A stretch of 64,000 bases of DNA, from contig NZ_JAKUDO010000002.1 of assembly GCF_022436485.1 (NCBI RefSeq), positions 248,001 through 312,000 on the forward strand, in the 5' to 3' direction. This document shows, in pieces, positions 25,847-35,954 of the stretch. Source of the DNA: Agrococcus sp. ARC_14. Lineage in GTDB: Bacteria > Actinomycetota > Actinomycetes > Actinomycetales > Microbacteriaceae. Position 1 is the stretch's first letter. Every line of letters starts with the position of its first letter. The notes beneath the pieces were generated by a model. The model did not search any database. It had not been told where the DNA came from and saw only the letters and a list, made by a program, of their open reading frames with translations. A program made the position numbers and the translations under genes.

Positions 25847-26221
25847 GTGCCCACAATCCAGCAGCTGGTCCGCAAGGGCCGGACGCCGAAGGTCTCCAAG
25901 ACCAAGGCGCCCGCCCTGAAGGCGAACCCCCAGCAGCGCGGCGTCTGCACCCGCGTCTACACCACCACGCCCAAGAAGCCGAACTCCGCGCTCCGCAAGG
26001 TCGCACGCGTCAAGCTCTCGAACGGCACCGAGGTCACGGCCTACATCCCCGGTGAGGGCCACAACCTCCAGGAGCACTCGATGGTGCTCGTCCGCGGCGG
26101 TCGTGTGAAGGACCTCCCCGGTGTGCGCTACAAGATCGTGCGTGGCGCGCTCGACACCCAGGCCGTGAAGAACCGCAAGCAGGCTCGCAGCCGCTACGGC
26201 GCGAAGATGGAGAAGAAGTAA
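25847..26221 (+). CDS. rpsL: 30S ribosomal protein S12
   Basis: 124 residues, normal length for S12, starting at GTG 25847 behind AGGAAG. It begins [11 protein letters not shown] and contains [17 protein letters not shown] and the decoding-centre loop around residues 88-92 (VKDLPGVRY), which is where streptomycin resistance changes fall in other bacteria. Lys43 lies in the PKKPNS loop, the common streptomycin-sensitive residue. It forms the decoding centre of the 30S subunit and opens the rpsL-rpsG-fusA operon. Confidence 0.98.
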   Translation: MPTIQQLVRKGRTPKVSKTKAPALKANPQQRGVCTRVYTTTPKKPNSALRKVARVKLSNGTEVTAYIPGEGHNLQEHSMVLVRGGRVKDLPGVRYKIVRGALDTQAVKNRKQARSRYGAKMEKK

Positions 26222-26691
26222 TGCCTCGCAAGGGACCCGCACCCAAGCGCCCGGTGGTTGCTGACCCCGTCTACGGCGCACCGATCGTCTCGCAGCTCGT
26301 CAACAAGATCCTCCTTGACGGCAAGAAGGGCCTCGCTGAGCGCATCGTCTACGGCGCGCTCGCCGGCGTCGGCACCAAGTCCGACCAGGACGCTGTTGCC
26401 GTGCTCAAGAAGGGCCTCGACAACATCCGCCCGACCCTCGAGGTCAAGTCGCGCCGCGTCGGTGGCTCGACCTACCAGGTGCCCGTCGAGGTCAAGCCGC
26501 ACCGCGCGAACACGCTCGCGCTGCGCTGGCTCGTCTCCTACGCCAAGGCGCGTCGCGAGAAGACCATGACCGAGCGCCTCATGAACGAGATCCTCGACGC
26601 CTCCAACGGCCTCGGCGCCGCTGTGAAGCGCCGTGAGGACACGCACAAGATGGCCGAGTCGAACAAGGCCTTCGCGCACTACCGCTGGTGA
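26221..26691 (+). CDS. rpsG: 30S ribosomal protein S7
   Basis: 156 residues, standard length. It starts [10 protein letters not shown] and contains the conserved [16 protein letters not shown] and [16 protein letters not shown] segments. S7 binds the 3' major domain of 16S rRNA and nucleates head assembly of the 30S subunit. Its ATG overlaps the rpsL stop by one base (TAATG), so the two are translationally coupled. Confidence 0.98.
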   Translation: MPRKGPAPKRPVVADPVYGAPIVSQLVNKILLDGKKGLAERIVYGALAGVGTKSDQDAVAVLKKGLDNIRPTLEVKSRRVGGSTYQVPVEVKPHRANTLALRWLVSYAKARREKTMTERLMNEILDASNGLGAAVKRREDTHKMAESNKAFAHYRW

Positions 26692-26698
26692 TCGGCAG

Positions 26699-26732
26699 GC
26701 GGGGGTCTCGGCCGACGCGTCGTGACCCCCGC
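26699..26732 (+). other. Hairpin between rpsG and fusA
   Basis: GCGGGGGTC pairs with GACCCCCGC over a 16-base loop (9-bp stem). It may be an attenuator or processing site inside the str operon. No T run follows. Confidence 0.5.
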
Positions 26733-26779
26733 CCCCACCATCCTCAACTTTCAGCCCCATCCCCTATCGGAGGAACCCT

Positions 26780-28894
26780 GTGGCACAGGACGCACTCACC
26801 GACCTGAACAAGGTCCGCAACATCGGCATCATGGCGCACATCGATGCTGGCAAGACCACCACGACCGAGCGCATCCTGTTCTACACGGGCGTCAACCACA
26901 AGATCGGCGAGACCCACGACGGCGCCTCGACGACGGACTGGATGGAGCAGGAGCAGGAGCGTGGCATCACGATCACGTCTGCTGCCGTGACCTGCTTCTG
27001 GGACAACAACCAGATCAACATCATCGACACCCCCGGCCACGTCGACTTCACGGTCGAGGTCGAGCGCTCGCTGCGCGTGCTCGATGGCGCGGTCGCCGTC
27101 TTCGACGGCAAGGAGGGCGTCGAGCCCCAGTCCGAGACCGTCTGGCGTCAGGCCGACAAGTACGACGTGCCCCGCATCTGCTTCGTCAACAAGATGGACA
27201 AGATGGGTGCCGACTTCTACTACACGGTCGACACGATCGTGAGCCGCCTCGGCGCTCGTCCGCTCGTCATCCAGCTGCCCATCGGCTTCGAGTCGGGCTT
27301 CGAGGGCATCGTCGACCTGGTCGAGATGAACGCGAAGACCTGGCGTGGAGACTCCAAGGGTGACGTCAAGATGGGCGCTGAGTACGCCATCGAGGAGATC
27401 CCCGAGGACCTCAAGGAGAAGGCTGCCGAGTACCGCGCAGCATTGCTCGAGACGGTCGCCGAGACCGACGACGCGCTGATGGAGAAGTACTTCGAGGGCG
27501 CGGAGCTCACGGTCGCAGAGATCAAGGCCGCGATCCGCAAGCTCACCGTCGCCTCCGAGATCTACCCCGTGCTCTGCGGCTCCGCGTTCAAGAACCGCGG
27601 TGTGCAGCCGATGCTCGACGCGGTCGTGGACTACCTGCCGACGCCGCTCGACGTGCCCGCCATCCCCGGCCACGACGTGCGCGATGAAGAGAAGATCATC
27701 GAGCGCCACGCAGACCGCGACGAGCCGTTCGCGGCGCTCGCGTTCAAGGTTGCGGTGCACCCCTTCTTCGGCCGCCTCACCTACGTGCGCGTCTACTCGG
27801 GCCACGTCGACTCGGGTGCCGCGGTGGCGAACTCCACCAAGGGCAAGAAGGAGCGCATCGGGAAGATCTTCCAGATGCACGCCAACAAGGAGATCCCGGT
27901 CGACTCGATGTCGGCGGGCCACATCTACGCGGTGATCGGCCTCAAGGACACGACCACCGGCGACACGCTGAGCGACCCGGCCAACCAGGTCGTCCTCGAG
28001 TCGATGACGTTCCCGGAGCCGGTGATCGAGGTCGCCATCGAGCCCAAGACGAAGGCTGACCAGGAGAAGCTCGGCACGGCCATCCAGAAGCTGGCCGAGG
28101 AGGACCCGACCTTCCGCACCGAGAACAACCCCGAGACCGGTCAGACGGTCATCAAGGGCATGGGCGAGCTCCACCTCGACATCCTGGTCGACCGCATGAA
28201 GCGCGAGTTCCACGTCGAGGCGAACGTCGGCAAGCCCCAGGTCGCGTACCGCGAGACCATCAAGGGCACCATCGAGAAGTACGACTACACCCACAAGAAG
28301 CAGACCGGTGGCTCCGGTCAGTTCGCCAAGGTGCAGATCAAGCTCGAGCCGATGGAGGTCACGTCCGAGAGCACCTACGAGTTCGTGAACGCGACGAGCG
28401 GTGGCCGCGTGCCCCGCGAGTACATCCCCTCGGTCGATGCCGGCATGCAGGATGCGATGCAGGTCGGCGTGCTCGCCGGCTTCCCGACGGTCGGCGTCAA
28501 GGCGACGCTGCTCGACGGCGCTGCGCACGACGTCGACTCCTCGGAGATGGCGTTCAAGATCGCCGGCTCGATGGCCTACAAGGAGGCGGCCCGCAAGGCG
28601 CAGCCGATCCTGCTCGAGCCGCTCATGGCGGTCGAGGTGCGCACGCCCGAGGAGTACATGGGCGAGGTCATCGGCGATCTGAACTCGCGACGCGGGCAGA
28701 TCCAGTCGATGGAGGACGCGCAGGGCGTGAAGGTCATCAAGGCCAACGTGCCGCTGTCGGAGATGTTCGGCTACGTCGGAGACCTGCGGTCGAAGACGTC
28801 CGGCCGTGCCGTCTACTCGATGGAGTTCTCGAGCTACGCCGAGGTGCCGAAGGCCGTCTCGGACGAGATCGTCCAGAAGAGCAAGGGCGAGTGA
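26780..28894 (+). CDS. fusA: Elongation factor G
   Basis: 704 residues. The GTPase motifs are [15 protein letters not shown] (G1), RGITITSAA (G2), DTPGHVDF (G3) and NKMDKMGAD (G4). The domain IV motif ([15 protein letters not shown]) and the C-terminal [20 protein letters not shown] are complete. EF-G drives ribosomal translocation and, with RRF, ribosome recycling. It starts at GTG 26780 behind a strong ATCGGAGGAA site and is third in the str operon. Confidence 0.98.
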   Translation: MAQDALTDLNKVRNIGIMAHIDAGKTTTTERILFYTGVNHKIGETHDGASTTDWMEQEQERGITITSAAVTCFWDNNQINIIDTPGHVDFTVEVERSLRVLDGAVAVFDGKEGVEPQSETVWRQADKYDVPRICFVNKMDKMGADFYYTVDTIVSRLGARPLVIQLPIGFESGFEGIVDLVEMNAKTWRGDSKGDVKMGAEYAIEEIPEDLKEKAAEYRAALLETVAETDDALMEKYFEGAELTVAEIKAAIRKLTVASEIYPVLCGSAFKNRGVQPMLDAVVDYLPTPLDVPAIPGHDVRDEEKIIERHADRDEPFAALAFKVAVHPFFGRLTYVRVYSGHVDSGAAVANSTKGKKERIGKIFQMHANKEIPVDSMSAGHIYAVIGLKDTTTGDTLSDPANQVVLESMTFPEPVIEVAIEPKTKADQEKLGTAIQKLAEEDPTFRTENNPETGQTVIKGMGELHLDILVDRMKREFHVEANVGKPQVAYRETIKGTIEKYDYTHKKQTGGSGQFAKVQIKLEPMEVTSESTYEFVNATSGGRVPREYIPSVDAGMQDAMQVGVLAGFPTVGVKATLLDGAAHDVDSSEMAFKIAGSMAYKEAARKAQPILLEPLMAVEVRTPEEYMGEVIGDLNSRRGQIQSMEDAQGVKVIKANVPLSEMFGYVGDLRSKTSGRAVYSMEFSSYAEVPKAVSDEIVQKSKGE

Positions 28895-28897
28895 CGC

Positions 28898-28927
28898 TGT
28901 CGGGGCGCCCGCGAGGGCGCCCCGACA
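28898..28927 (+). terminator. Terminator after fusA
   Basis: TGTCGGGGCGCCC-GCGA-GGGCGCCCCGACA, a perfect 13-bp stem with a four-base loop, 3 bp after the fusA stop. Confidence 0.9.
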
Positions 28928-28952
28928 CCCACCGTCCACGGCTCGGTTTTTC

Positions 28953-28981
28953 TTGAATCCGTAGCCGAAGTACGATAGATC
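28953..28981 (+). promoter_or_regulatory. Probable tuf promoter
   Basis: TTGAAT (28953-28958) with TAGATC 17 bp downstream (28976-28981), or TACGAT (28971-28976) with a weak T-rich -35. The exact boxes are ambiguous, but a promoter is expected because a strong terminator separates tuf from fusA. Confidence 0.5.
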
Positions 28982-29048
28982 AACACCACCCCGAAGGACC
29001 GTCGCGGATGCGGCGGTGCACACATGAGAACAGTCCTAGGAGGACACA

Positions 29049-30242
<1,194 letters not shown>

Positions 30243-30257
30243 TCATCTGACTGCACA

Positions 30258-30291
30258 CGAAGGGGGTCCGGCATCAGCCGGGCCCCCTTCG
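30258..30291 (+). terminator. Terminator after tuf
   Basis: CGAAGGGGGTCCGGC-ATCA-GCCGGGCCCCCTTCG: a stem of about 15 bp with one G-T pair and a four-base loop, followed by TCG. It can be extended outward by GTGCA-type pairing. Confidence 0.9.
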
Positions 30292-30341
30292 TCGTGCACG
30301 GCAGGAGCGGAACCGCGGTGCGGGGGCGGGGTGCGTCCAAC

Positions 30342-30347
30342 TAGCCT
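30342..30347 (+). promoter_or_regulatory. -10 box of a leaderless promoter
   Basis: TAGCCT, 6 bp before the ATG at 30354. Confidence 0.7.
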
Positions 30348-30353
30348 GAGCGC

Positions 30354-30770
30354 ATGGCAGAGCCGAAGACCAAGCCGACCGACGCATCCGTCGACGCCTT
30401 CCTCGATGCGGCGGTGCCCGCGCGCAGGGTGCAGGAAGGGCAGCGCCTCGTGCAGCTCATGCGTGAGGAGACCGGCGAGGAGCCGGTGATGTGGGGCCCG
30501 TCGATCGTGGGGTTCGGCAGCTATCACTACGTCTCGCCCTCGAAGACCTCGCGCACCGAGGGCGACTGGCCGAAGGTCGGTTTCTCGCCGCGCAAGGGCG
30601 CGCTCTCGCTCTACGGGCTCAAGGATCTGCCGGAGGGCGCCGCGCTGCTGCCCGACCTCGGCACCTACACCGAGGGCGCGGGATGCGTCTACGTGCAGCG
30701 GCTGGAGCAGGTCGACGAGGCCGTGCTGCGCCAGCTGGTGCGCATCGCCGCCGCGCGCGAGGACGACTGA
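30354..30770 (+). CDS. DUF1801 domain protein
   Basis: 138 residues, soluble, leaderless ATG start. It begins with an AFLDAAVPARRVQEGQRLVQ helix. The centre (PVMWGPSIVGFGSYHY, then GFSPRKGALSLYG) and the ending YVQRLEQVDEAVLRQLV are typical of the DUF1801/YdhG-like family. The family has an SRPBCC-unrelated alpha/beta fold and no settled biochemical role. It is a single-gene unit just after tuf; the next gene has its own leaderless promoter. Confidence 0.85.
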   Translation: MAEPKTKPTDASVDAFLDAAVPARRVQEGQRLVQLMREETGEEPVMWGPSIVGFGSYHYVSPSKTSRTEGDWPKVGFSPRKGALSLYGLKDLPEGAALLPDLGTYTEGAGCVYVQRLEQVDEAVLRQLVRIAAAREDD

Positions 30771-30781
30771 CGCCACTGCCG

Positions 30782-30787
30782 TAGCCT
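30782..30787 (+). promoter_or_regulatory. -10 box of a leaderless promoter
   Basis: TAGCCT, 6 bp before the GTG at 30794. Confidence 0.7.
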
Positions 30788-30793
30788 GGGGGC

Positions 30794-31363
30794 GTGGTGG
30801 AGATCATCGACTTCGAGACCCAGCCGACGACGATCGACGGCCTCACGCTCATCCGCATGAAGCAGGTGCGCGAAGATCGCGGCACGGTGCGCGAGTTCTT
30901 CCGTGCATCGGCGTTCGAGGCGGCCGGTCTGGCGATGCCCGCGTTCCCGCAGGTCAACGTCACCGAGACGCGGCCGGGCGCCCTCCGCGGCATGCACGGC
31001 GAGTCGATGACGAAGCTCATCGCGATCGCGCACGGCACCGCGTGGGGCGCGTGGGTGGATGCGCGGCCCGAGTCGCCGACGCGCGGCGCGGTCTTCCAGG
31101 CGGCGCTCGAGCCCGGCGTGCAGATCCTCGTGCCTGAGGGCGTCTGCAACGGCTTCCAGTCGACGGGCGACACCCCGACGCAGTACGTCTACTGCTTCAC
31201 CCAGGAGTGGGCTCCCGGCATGACGGGCACCGCGATCACGCCGCTCGACCCTGCGCTCGGCATCGACTGGCCGCTGCCCGTCGACGAGGCAGATCGCAGC
31301 CGCATCAGCGAGAAGGATCTCGCCGCCCCGACGCTCGCCGAGGTGCTGGCAGCGCATGCCTGA
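30794..31363 (+). CDS. dTDP-4-dehydrorhamnose 3,5-epimerase-like cupin
   Basis: 189 residues, leaderless GTG start. The RmlC-type cupin pattern is visible: REDRGTVREFFRASAF, NVTETRPGALRGMHGE (with the RG-x-H catalytic His), WVDARPESPTRGAVFQ and LVPEGVCNGFQ. In the last motif the usual HGF reads NGF, so one active-site His is lost and the substrate may differ from rhamnose synthesis intermediates. No rmlA, B or D genes are near, which also argues against a plain rhamnose pathway role. It overlaps the next gene by 8 bp. Confidence 0.82.
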   Translation: MVEIIDFETQPTTIDGLTLIRMKQVREDRGTVREFFRASAFEAAGLAMPAFPQVNVTETRPGALRGMHGESMTKLIAIAHGTAWGAWVDARPESPTRGAVFQAALEPGVQILVPEGVCNGFQSTGDTPTQYVYCFTQEWAPGMTGTAITPLDPALGIDWPLPVDEADRSRISEKDLAAPTLAEVLAAHA

Positions 31364-31580
31364 CGCCGCGCTCGTCGGTGCCGTCCTGCTGCTGGTCGGC
31401 GCGGCGTTCAGCCTGCTCGTCTGGCCGGCGTTCCTGCGACGGGTGGCGAACGACGAGCGCGCGAGGGATGCGCACGGCAAGCCGACGCGGTTCCTCACGG
31501 TGCACGTCACGCTCGTGGCGATCGCGATGGTGATCGCGGTCGCGCAGGCCGCGGCGGGCATCTGGCTGCTCGTCGCCTGA
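31356..31580 (+). CDS. SCO4848-like small membrane protein
   Basis: 74 residues with two membrane helices (ALVGAVLLLVGAAFSLLVWP and VHVTLVAIAMVIAVAQAAAG) joined by a basic loop, RRVANDERARDAHGKPTRFL. The layout of WPxFLRR, then PTxFLxVH, fits the SCO4848 family of actinobacterial membrane proteins, whose function is unknown. It overlaps the epimerase-like gene by 8 bp and is likely co-expressed with it. Confidence 0.7.
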   Translation: MPDAALVGAVLLLVGAAFSLLVWPAFLRRVANDERARDAHGKPTRFLTVHVTLVAIAMVIAVAQAAAGIWLLVA

Positions 31581-31677
31581 CACTCGCTCCCGAAGGGGCC
31601 TGGCGCTCTCCCGCGCCATGGGCTTGGCTGGCAGGAGCGGATGGCGAGCGCCGTCCGCCGATGTGAGGAGGGGCGAG

Positions 31678-32016
31678 ATGACTGGATCCGATGACATCGC
31701 CGACGCGGGCATGCAGGCATTCGACGATGACCACGAGCAGGTGCGTTCCCCGGGTGAGCGACCCGGGTCGCGCACGACCGAGGAAGCCGCGGCCGATGCT
31801 GCCTTCGCTGACGACAGCGTCGCGCCCGGGACGCAGTCGCCGACGAACGAGCCGATCGGGTCCGACATCGGCGGGCCGGACGCGTTCGGTGCCGGGCCCT
31901 CCGACACCGACCTCGACGGCGGCAACTGGGCCGACGCGGACGACGCCGGCGCGAGCGACACCGGCATCGAGCCGGCTCCCGGCCGCGACGGTCCGCTCGA
32001 CGGCGACGACGACTGA
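31678..32016 (+). CDS. Small acidic disordered protein 1
   Basis: 112 residues, strongly acidic (Asp/Glu-rich, with few hydrophobics), with no helix-forming core or signal peptide. Start chosen at ATG 31678 behind GAGGAGGGGCGAG rather than upstream. The reading frame is supported mainly by the ribosome binding site and the absence of any better frame. Two other acidic low-complexity genes (34446, 34853) share a very similar GGAGG-T/C-GAG-ATG start region. Function unknown. Confidence 0.55.
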   Translation: MTGSDDIADAGMQAFDDDHEQVRSPGERPGSRTTEEAAADAAFADDSVAPGTQSPTNEPIGSDIGGPDAFGAGPSDTDLDGGNWADADDAGASDTGIEPAPGRDGPLDGDDD

Positions 32017-32083
32017 CGGGCGCATGCGCGGTGAGCCGCGGCACCATTCGCTGGGCTGAGCGGCGCACCCGACCGCTGCACCG

Positions 32084-32995
32084 CTACGAGAGCGCTGTCG
32101 CCCGGCGGGCAGCGGTGTCGACGAACGCGCGCAGCAGCTCCTGCACCGCAGGGTCACGGTCGTCTGCGACCATCGCTCCGATCTCGCGCCGTGCCAACGG
32201 ATGTCGCACCGGGATCTCGCGGGCCCCGTCGTCGATGAAGGCGGGGCTCGGCGGCAGCACCGCGACGCCCAGGCCGGCGGCCGCCATGCCGCGGGCAGCG
32301 CGGTAGTCGCCGACGACCAGGGTGGGCTCGGGCACCGTGCCCTCCGCGGCGAAGAGCAGCTCGACGGCGTCGTGCACGCCGAAGCCCGGCGCCAGCATGA
32401 TCTGCGGCCACGCGCGCAGCGCATCCACCGTCACCTCTCGCATCGCCGCAACCGGGTGGCTGGCGGCGACCACGGCGACGAGCGGCTCGGCATAGAGCAT
32501 CGTCACGCTGCCGTGCCCGGCGGGCGGGCTCGCGACCAGGGCGATGTCGGCCGTGCCGTCGAGGATCGCGTCGATGCAGCGGGCGCGCGCTCCGTGCTGC
32601 AGCCGGAACGAGACCGTCGGCCAGCGCGAGCGGAACCGGCGGATGGCTTCGGGCACGAAGCTCTCGCCCAGCATCGTCTGGAACGCCAGCCCCAGCTCCG
32701 CGGCGTCGATCGAGCGCGCCCGCGAGGCAGTGGCGAGCGCGTCGCCGATCGCCTGCAGCGCCGTCTCGCCGGCGTCGGCGAGGCCCGCGCCCGCGGGTGT
32801 CAGCGCGACACCACGCCCCTCCCGGTGCACGATCGGTGCACCGACGATGCTCGCGATCCGCTGCAGCGCGCGGGTCGCCGTGGGCTGGGGGATGCCGAGC
32901 TCGTCGGCAGCACCGGTGACGCTGCCGGTGCGCCGCAGCGCGACGAGCACCGGCAGATCGCGGAGCAGGCGCGGGTCGCGCGGATCGGAAAGCAT
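32084..32995 (-). CDS. LysR-family transcriptional regulator
   Basis: 303 residues. The N-terminal winged helix-turn-helix (LVALRRTGSVTGAADELGIPQPTATRALQRI) is followed by a ligand-binding domain with the usual periplasmic-binding-protein fold. The start at 32995 is set by a leaderless promoter: TACGCT exactly 6 bp upstream on this strand. An upstream ATG at 33049 would lie beyond that -10 box. It is divergent from the MFS gene, its likely target. Confidence 0.93.
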   Translation of the reverse strand: MLSDPRDPRLLRDLPVLVALRRTGSVTGAADELGIPQPTATRALQRIASIVGAPIVHREGRGVALTPAGAGLADAGETALQAIGDALATASRARSIDAAELGLAFQTMLGESFVPEAIRRFRSRWPTVSFRLQHGARARCIDAILDGTADIALVASPPAGHGSVTMLYAEPLVAVVAASHPVAAMREVTVDALRAWPQIMLAPGFGVHDAVELLFAAEGTVPEPTLVVGDYRAARGMAAAGLGVAVLPPSPAFIDDGAREIPVRHPLARREIGAMVADDRDPAVQELLRAFVDTAARRATALS

Positions 32996-33001
32996 GTGCA
33001 C

Positions 33002-33059
33002 AGCGTATGCGAGAGGGAACAGAGCGCATTTGTCATGCGCTGCATGCACGATCTACCGT
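33002..33059. promoter_or_regulatory. Divergent leaderless promoters and palindromes between lysR and MFS gene
   Basis: Minus strand -10 TACGCT (33007-33002) serves the LysR gene. Plus strand TTGTCA (33030-33035), 18 bp, TACCGT (33054-33059) serves the MFS gene. Two overlapping inverted repeats lie between: GCGCAT-N5-ATGCGC (33024-33040) and CATGC-GCT-GCATG (33034-33046). They are natural LysR site candidates overlapping the -35 and spacer of the MFS promoter. Confidence 0.65.
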
Positions 33060-33065
33060 CGGAGC

Positions 33066-34331
33066 GTGAGCGAGTCCGGCATCGACGTCCGCACCGCCGC
33101 GACGCCTGCGGTCATCACGCAGCGACGGCTCACGCTCGCACTGCTCGCCGCGGGGCTCGCGACCTTCAGCCAGCTCTATGCCATCCAGGGCGCGCTGCCG
33201 CAGCTGGCGCGCGAGCTGGGCGCGAGCCCGTCGGAGGCCGCGCTCACCATCTCGCTCGCGACCGGCGGTCTCGCCGCATCCGTCATCCCGTGGGCGTTCG
33301 CAGCCGATCGGATCGGCAAGATCCCCGCCATGCGGATCGCCGCGATCGGCTCGATCGTGCTGGCGCTCGCGGTCGTCGTCGCGCCGACCGTCGAGGTGCT
33401 GCTGGTCGCGCGCTTCCTCGGCGGCGCGGTGCTCGGTGCAGTGCCGGCGCTCAGCATCGCGGTCGCCTACGAGCGCATGGGCGGCCGCGCTGCCGCGGCG
33501 GTCGCGGCCGCCTACATCGCCGGCACCTCTGTCGGTGGCGCCGCCGGGCGGCTGGTGGTGGGACCCATCGCGCCGCTGCTCGGATGGCGCTGGGCGCTGC
33601 TGGTCGTCGCGGTGCTCGGTGCGGTCTCGGTGGCTGTCTTCCTGGTCGCGACGCGCGGCCGCGGCACGGTGCCTCCCGTGCCAGACGCGGGCAGCCGGCG
33701 GCGGCGGCTTGTCGCTGCCCTGCGCAGCCCCGGTCTGTGGCCGCTCTACGCGCAGGCCCTGCTGCTGGTGGCCGTGCAGGTCGGCGTCTACAACTACCTC
33801 GCCTTCCGCCTCGAGGCAGCGCCCTACGGCCTCGCCCCAGCGGTCGCCTCGCTCATCTTCGTCGCGTACGCGGCCGGCACCGTGGCCTCGCGCTGCTCGA
33901 GCTGGTTCGTGGCGCGCATCGGCGCGCGCTGGACCATGGTGGCCGGGCACGGTGCGCTGCTGGTGGGCCTCGTCATGCTCGCGCTGCAGCCGCTGCCGCT
34001 CGTGATCGCCGGGCTGGTGGTGGCGACGACGGGCTTCTTCGTCGCGCACGCCACAGCCGCCTCGCAGGTCGGCGCCCGTTCCGCGCCCGGTGTGCGCAGC
34101 CAGTCGGGTGCGCTCTACAACATCGGCTTCTACGTCGGCTCGGCGGTCGGGGGATGGGCCCTCGGGCTGCCGTTCGAGGCCGGCGGGTGGGCGCCATTCA
34201 CGGTCGCGGCGCTGGGGCTCGTGATCGCGTCGCTCGTGCTCGCGCTCGCGGCGCGCGGCGAACCACGCGGGGCAGCGGATGCGGATGTCGATCCGGATGC
34301 GGTGGGTGAGCCGATCGTCGCTCCGGGCTGA
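33066..34331 (+). CDS. MFS transporter, YnfM-like
   Basis: 421 residues with 12 predicted membrane helices. The start region (FSQLYAIQGALPQLARELGA, then LATGGLAASVIPWAFAADRIGK) carries the MFS motif A region and resembles YnfM-type exporters. GTG at 33066 is 6 bp after its -10 box, which decides the start. YnfM-type transporters often lie divergent from a LysR regulator, as here. The substrate is unknown; efflux of small molecules is likely. Confidence 0.9.
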   Translation: MSESGIDVRTAATPAVITQRRLTLALLAAGLATFSQLYAIQGALPQLARELGASPSEAALTISLATGGLAASVIPWAFAADRIGKIPAMRIAAIGSIVLALAVVVAPTVEVLLVARFLGGAVLGAVPALSIAVAYERMGGRAAAAVAAAYIAGTSVGGAAGRLVVGPIAPLLGWRWALLVVAVLGAVSVAVFLVATRGRGTVPPVPDAGSRRRRLVAALRSPGLWPLYAQALLLVAVQVGVYNYLAFRLEAAPYGLAPAVASLIFVAYAAGTVASRCSSWFVARIGARWTMVAGHGALLVGLVMLALQPLPLVIAGLVVATTGFFVAHATAASQVGARSAPGVRSQSGALYNIGFYVGSAVGGWALGLPFEAGGWAPFTVAALGLVIASLVLALAARGEPRGAADADVDPDAVGEPIVAPG

Positions 34332-34334
34332 CGT

Positions 34335-34351
34335 GGCCGTCCCAGACGGCC
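34335..34351 (+). terminator. Hairpin after MFS gene
   Basis: GGCCGTC-CCA-GACGGCC, a 7-bp perfect stem 3 bp after the MFS stop. Confidence 0.6.
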
Positions 34352-34445
34352 GCTCCAGCGGTCGGGGGTAGCGGGCCACGCACGGTTCCGGTTGGGTGAC
34401 TCGTGCGCGGACGCACCGGCGTCGGCGACGACATGGAGGTGTGAG

Positions 34446-34730
34446 ATGGCTGGATTCGAACACGTTCCCGGCGCAGGCGAGCCCGACGAGCCGCAGGAGC
34501 CCCAGGTGCCGAGCGAGCCGACGGCGCCGGATGAGCCGACGGTGCCGGACGAGCCGCCGGTGCCGAGCGAGCCGGGTGAGCCGACGGAGCAGCCCCCGGG
34601 GTACCCCGGGTTCGACCCGACCGCGCCGGGCGCGCCCGAGCTGCCCGGTGCTCCGGAGGCACCGGGGGCTCCGCTGCCGCCGGAGACCCCGCGGTTCCCG
34701 CTGCAGGATGGCGGCGGCGCTCCGCGATAG
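34446..34730 (+). CDS. Small Pro/Glu-rich protein 2
   Basis: 94 residues made largely of Pro-Glu-Pro repeats (for example EPTAPDEPTVPDEPPVPSEP), fully disordered by composition. No signal peptide. Start at ATG 34446 behind GGAGGTGTGAG. The frame could be a chance open stretch of GC-rich DNA, but the ribosome binding site and the shared start region with 34853 support it. Function unknown. Confidence 0.5.
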   Translation: MAGFEHVPGAGEPDEPQEPQVPSEPTAPDEPTVPDEPPVPSEPGEPTEQPPGYPGFDPTAPGAPELPGAPEAPGAPLPPETPRFPLQDGGGAPR

Positions 34731-34852
34731 CAGGAGCAGCGGCAGCCGCAGCCAGCCGCGGAGGCCGGCACCTCGCCCATTGCCGTCGGCGCCCGCACGT
34801 GGTGTGCTGGGCGCAGGCGGCGCACCGCCGCCGAGCGGTTCGGAGGTGCGAG

Positions 34853-35119
34853 ATGGTGAGCCACGCGATGCCCGAGGGCGACCGTGATGACGACCGGCGT
34901 GACGACGACGGTCCCGATGTCGAGCTGCCCGACGACCGGGCGAGCTTCGGCGACGACGCGACGGGCAGGTCCTACGACGAGCTGGCCGATCGCGCGCAGG
35001 CCGTGATCGACAGGACGCACGAGATGGAGAAGCCAGAGCTCGAGCCCGACGACGCGTCGGTCGCGGCGCAGGCCGCGTCCGCGCATCCCGGCCCTGATGC
35101 CGACGAGCGGCCCGTCTGA
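34853..35119 (+). CDS. Small acidic protein 3
   Basis: 88 residues, Asp/Glu/Arg-rich, with one possible helix (SYDELADRAQAVIDRTHEME). Start at ATG 34853 behind GGAGGTGCGAG, almost the same start region as 34446. No family recognised. The 122 bp between 34730 and 34853 holds no other gene I can support. Together with 31678 it forms a set of three acidic genes flanking the LysR/MFS pair. Confidence 0.5.
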   Translation: MVSHAMPEGDRDDDRRDDDGPDVELPDDRASFGDDATGRSYDELADRAQAVIDRTHEMEKPELEPDDASVAAQAASAHPGPDADERPV

Positions 35120-35151
35120 GCGCCGATGCGCTGGGCGTTCAGCGGCTCCCG

Positions 35152-35913
35152 TCAGCCGCCTCCGAGCCGTCGCGTGAGCTCGGCGGCAGCCGCCGCGCAC
35201 AGCGCGCCCAGCGCATCTCGATCGGTCTCGCCGACCGCCGTCTGCCGGAACGTCAGGCCGACTGCGGCCGCGGGGTAGCCGGCGGCATCCCTCGCCGCCG
35301 CGGCGACCGAGCCGTAGGTCGCATCCACCTCGCCGTCCTCGCGCGCCCAGCCGCGTCGCCGCACCCCGGCCAGCAGCGTCGTGAGCGCGGTGCGCGTCGC
35401 TGGCCGCTCACCGGCCAGGTCGCGGTCGTGGGGGATCAGCGCGCGCACCTGGTCGTCGCCGAGCGCGGCGAGCATCGCGCGCCCGGTCGCCGTGCGCACT
35501 GCCGGCAGCCGCACCCCGACGCGCGAGACGGTCGCGGGGGAGCGGCGTCCCTCGCCGCGACCGGCATACGCGACATCGCTGCCCGCCAGCACGGCCAGGT
35601 GGCTCGTGGCGGGCACGGCCGCCGTGCGCACGAGCCGGTCGAGGATCGGCTGCGCGAGCCGCTCGAGCCGCGTGGCGGCGGCGACCCGCGAGCCGATCTG
35701 CTGCACGCGGGCGCTCGGTCCCCAGGCGCCGAGCTCCGGATAGTGCACCAGGAACCCCTCGTCGCGCATCACCTGCAGCAGCTGGTAGGCGCTCGAGCGT
35801 GGCAGGTCGAGCGCGCGCGCGATGGTCGAGGCGCGCACCGGCCCCGCCTGCTCGGCCAGCAGCGACAGCACCCGCAGCGCGCTGCGCGCCGCCGGCATCC
35901 TGGGCACCACCAC
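35152..35913 (-). CDS. IclR-family transcriptional regulator of hut genes
   Basis: 253 residues from the GTG at 35913, placed 6 bp after GGAGG; GTG 35910/35907 and ATG 35898 are alternatives. The IclR winged helix is clear (SALRVLSLLAEQAGPVRASTIARALDLPRSSAYQLLQVM, cut here by motif), followed by an IclR effector domain (LAVLAGSDVAYAGRGEG; ATGRAMLAALGDDQVRALI). It is divergent from hutH with a perfect palindrome between them, so histidine- or urocanate-responsive control of hutHUI is likely (inference). Confidence 0.88.
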   Translation of the reverse strand: MVVPRMPAARSALRVLSLLAEQAGPVRASTIARALDLPRSSAYQLLQVMRDEGFLVHYPELGAWGPSARVQQIGSRVAAATRLERLAQPILDRLVRTAAVPATSHLAVLAGSDVAYAGRGEGRRSPATVSRVGVRLPAVRTATGRAMLAALGDDQVRALIPHDRDLAGERPATRTALTTLLAGVRRRGWAREDGEVDATYGSVAAAARDAAGYPAAAVGLTFRQTAVGETDRDALGALCAAAAAELTRRLGGG

Positions 35914-35954
35914 CGTGCACCTCCGGCGTCCGTGCGCGGTCGCGACGACCACGC

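Noticed and set aside
22688..26281. A 1197-codon minus-strand open frame spanning cargo module 2 and rpsL
   Set aside because: It crosses several real genes and an operon boundary, has no motif, and is explained by third-position GC bias.
30794..31363. RmlC of a rhamnose pathway
   Set aside because: No rmlA, rmlB or rmlD nearby and one active-site motif is altered (NGF for HGF), so only the family is given.
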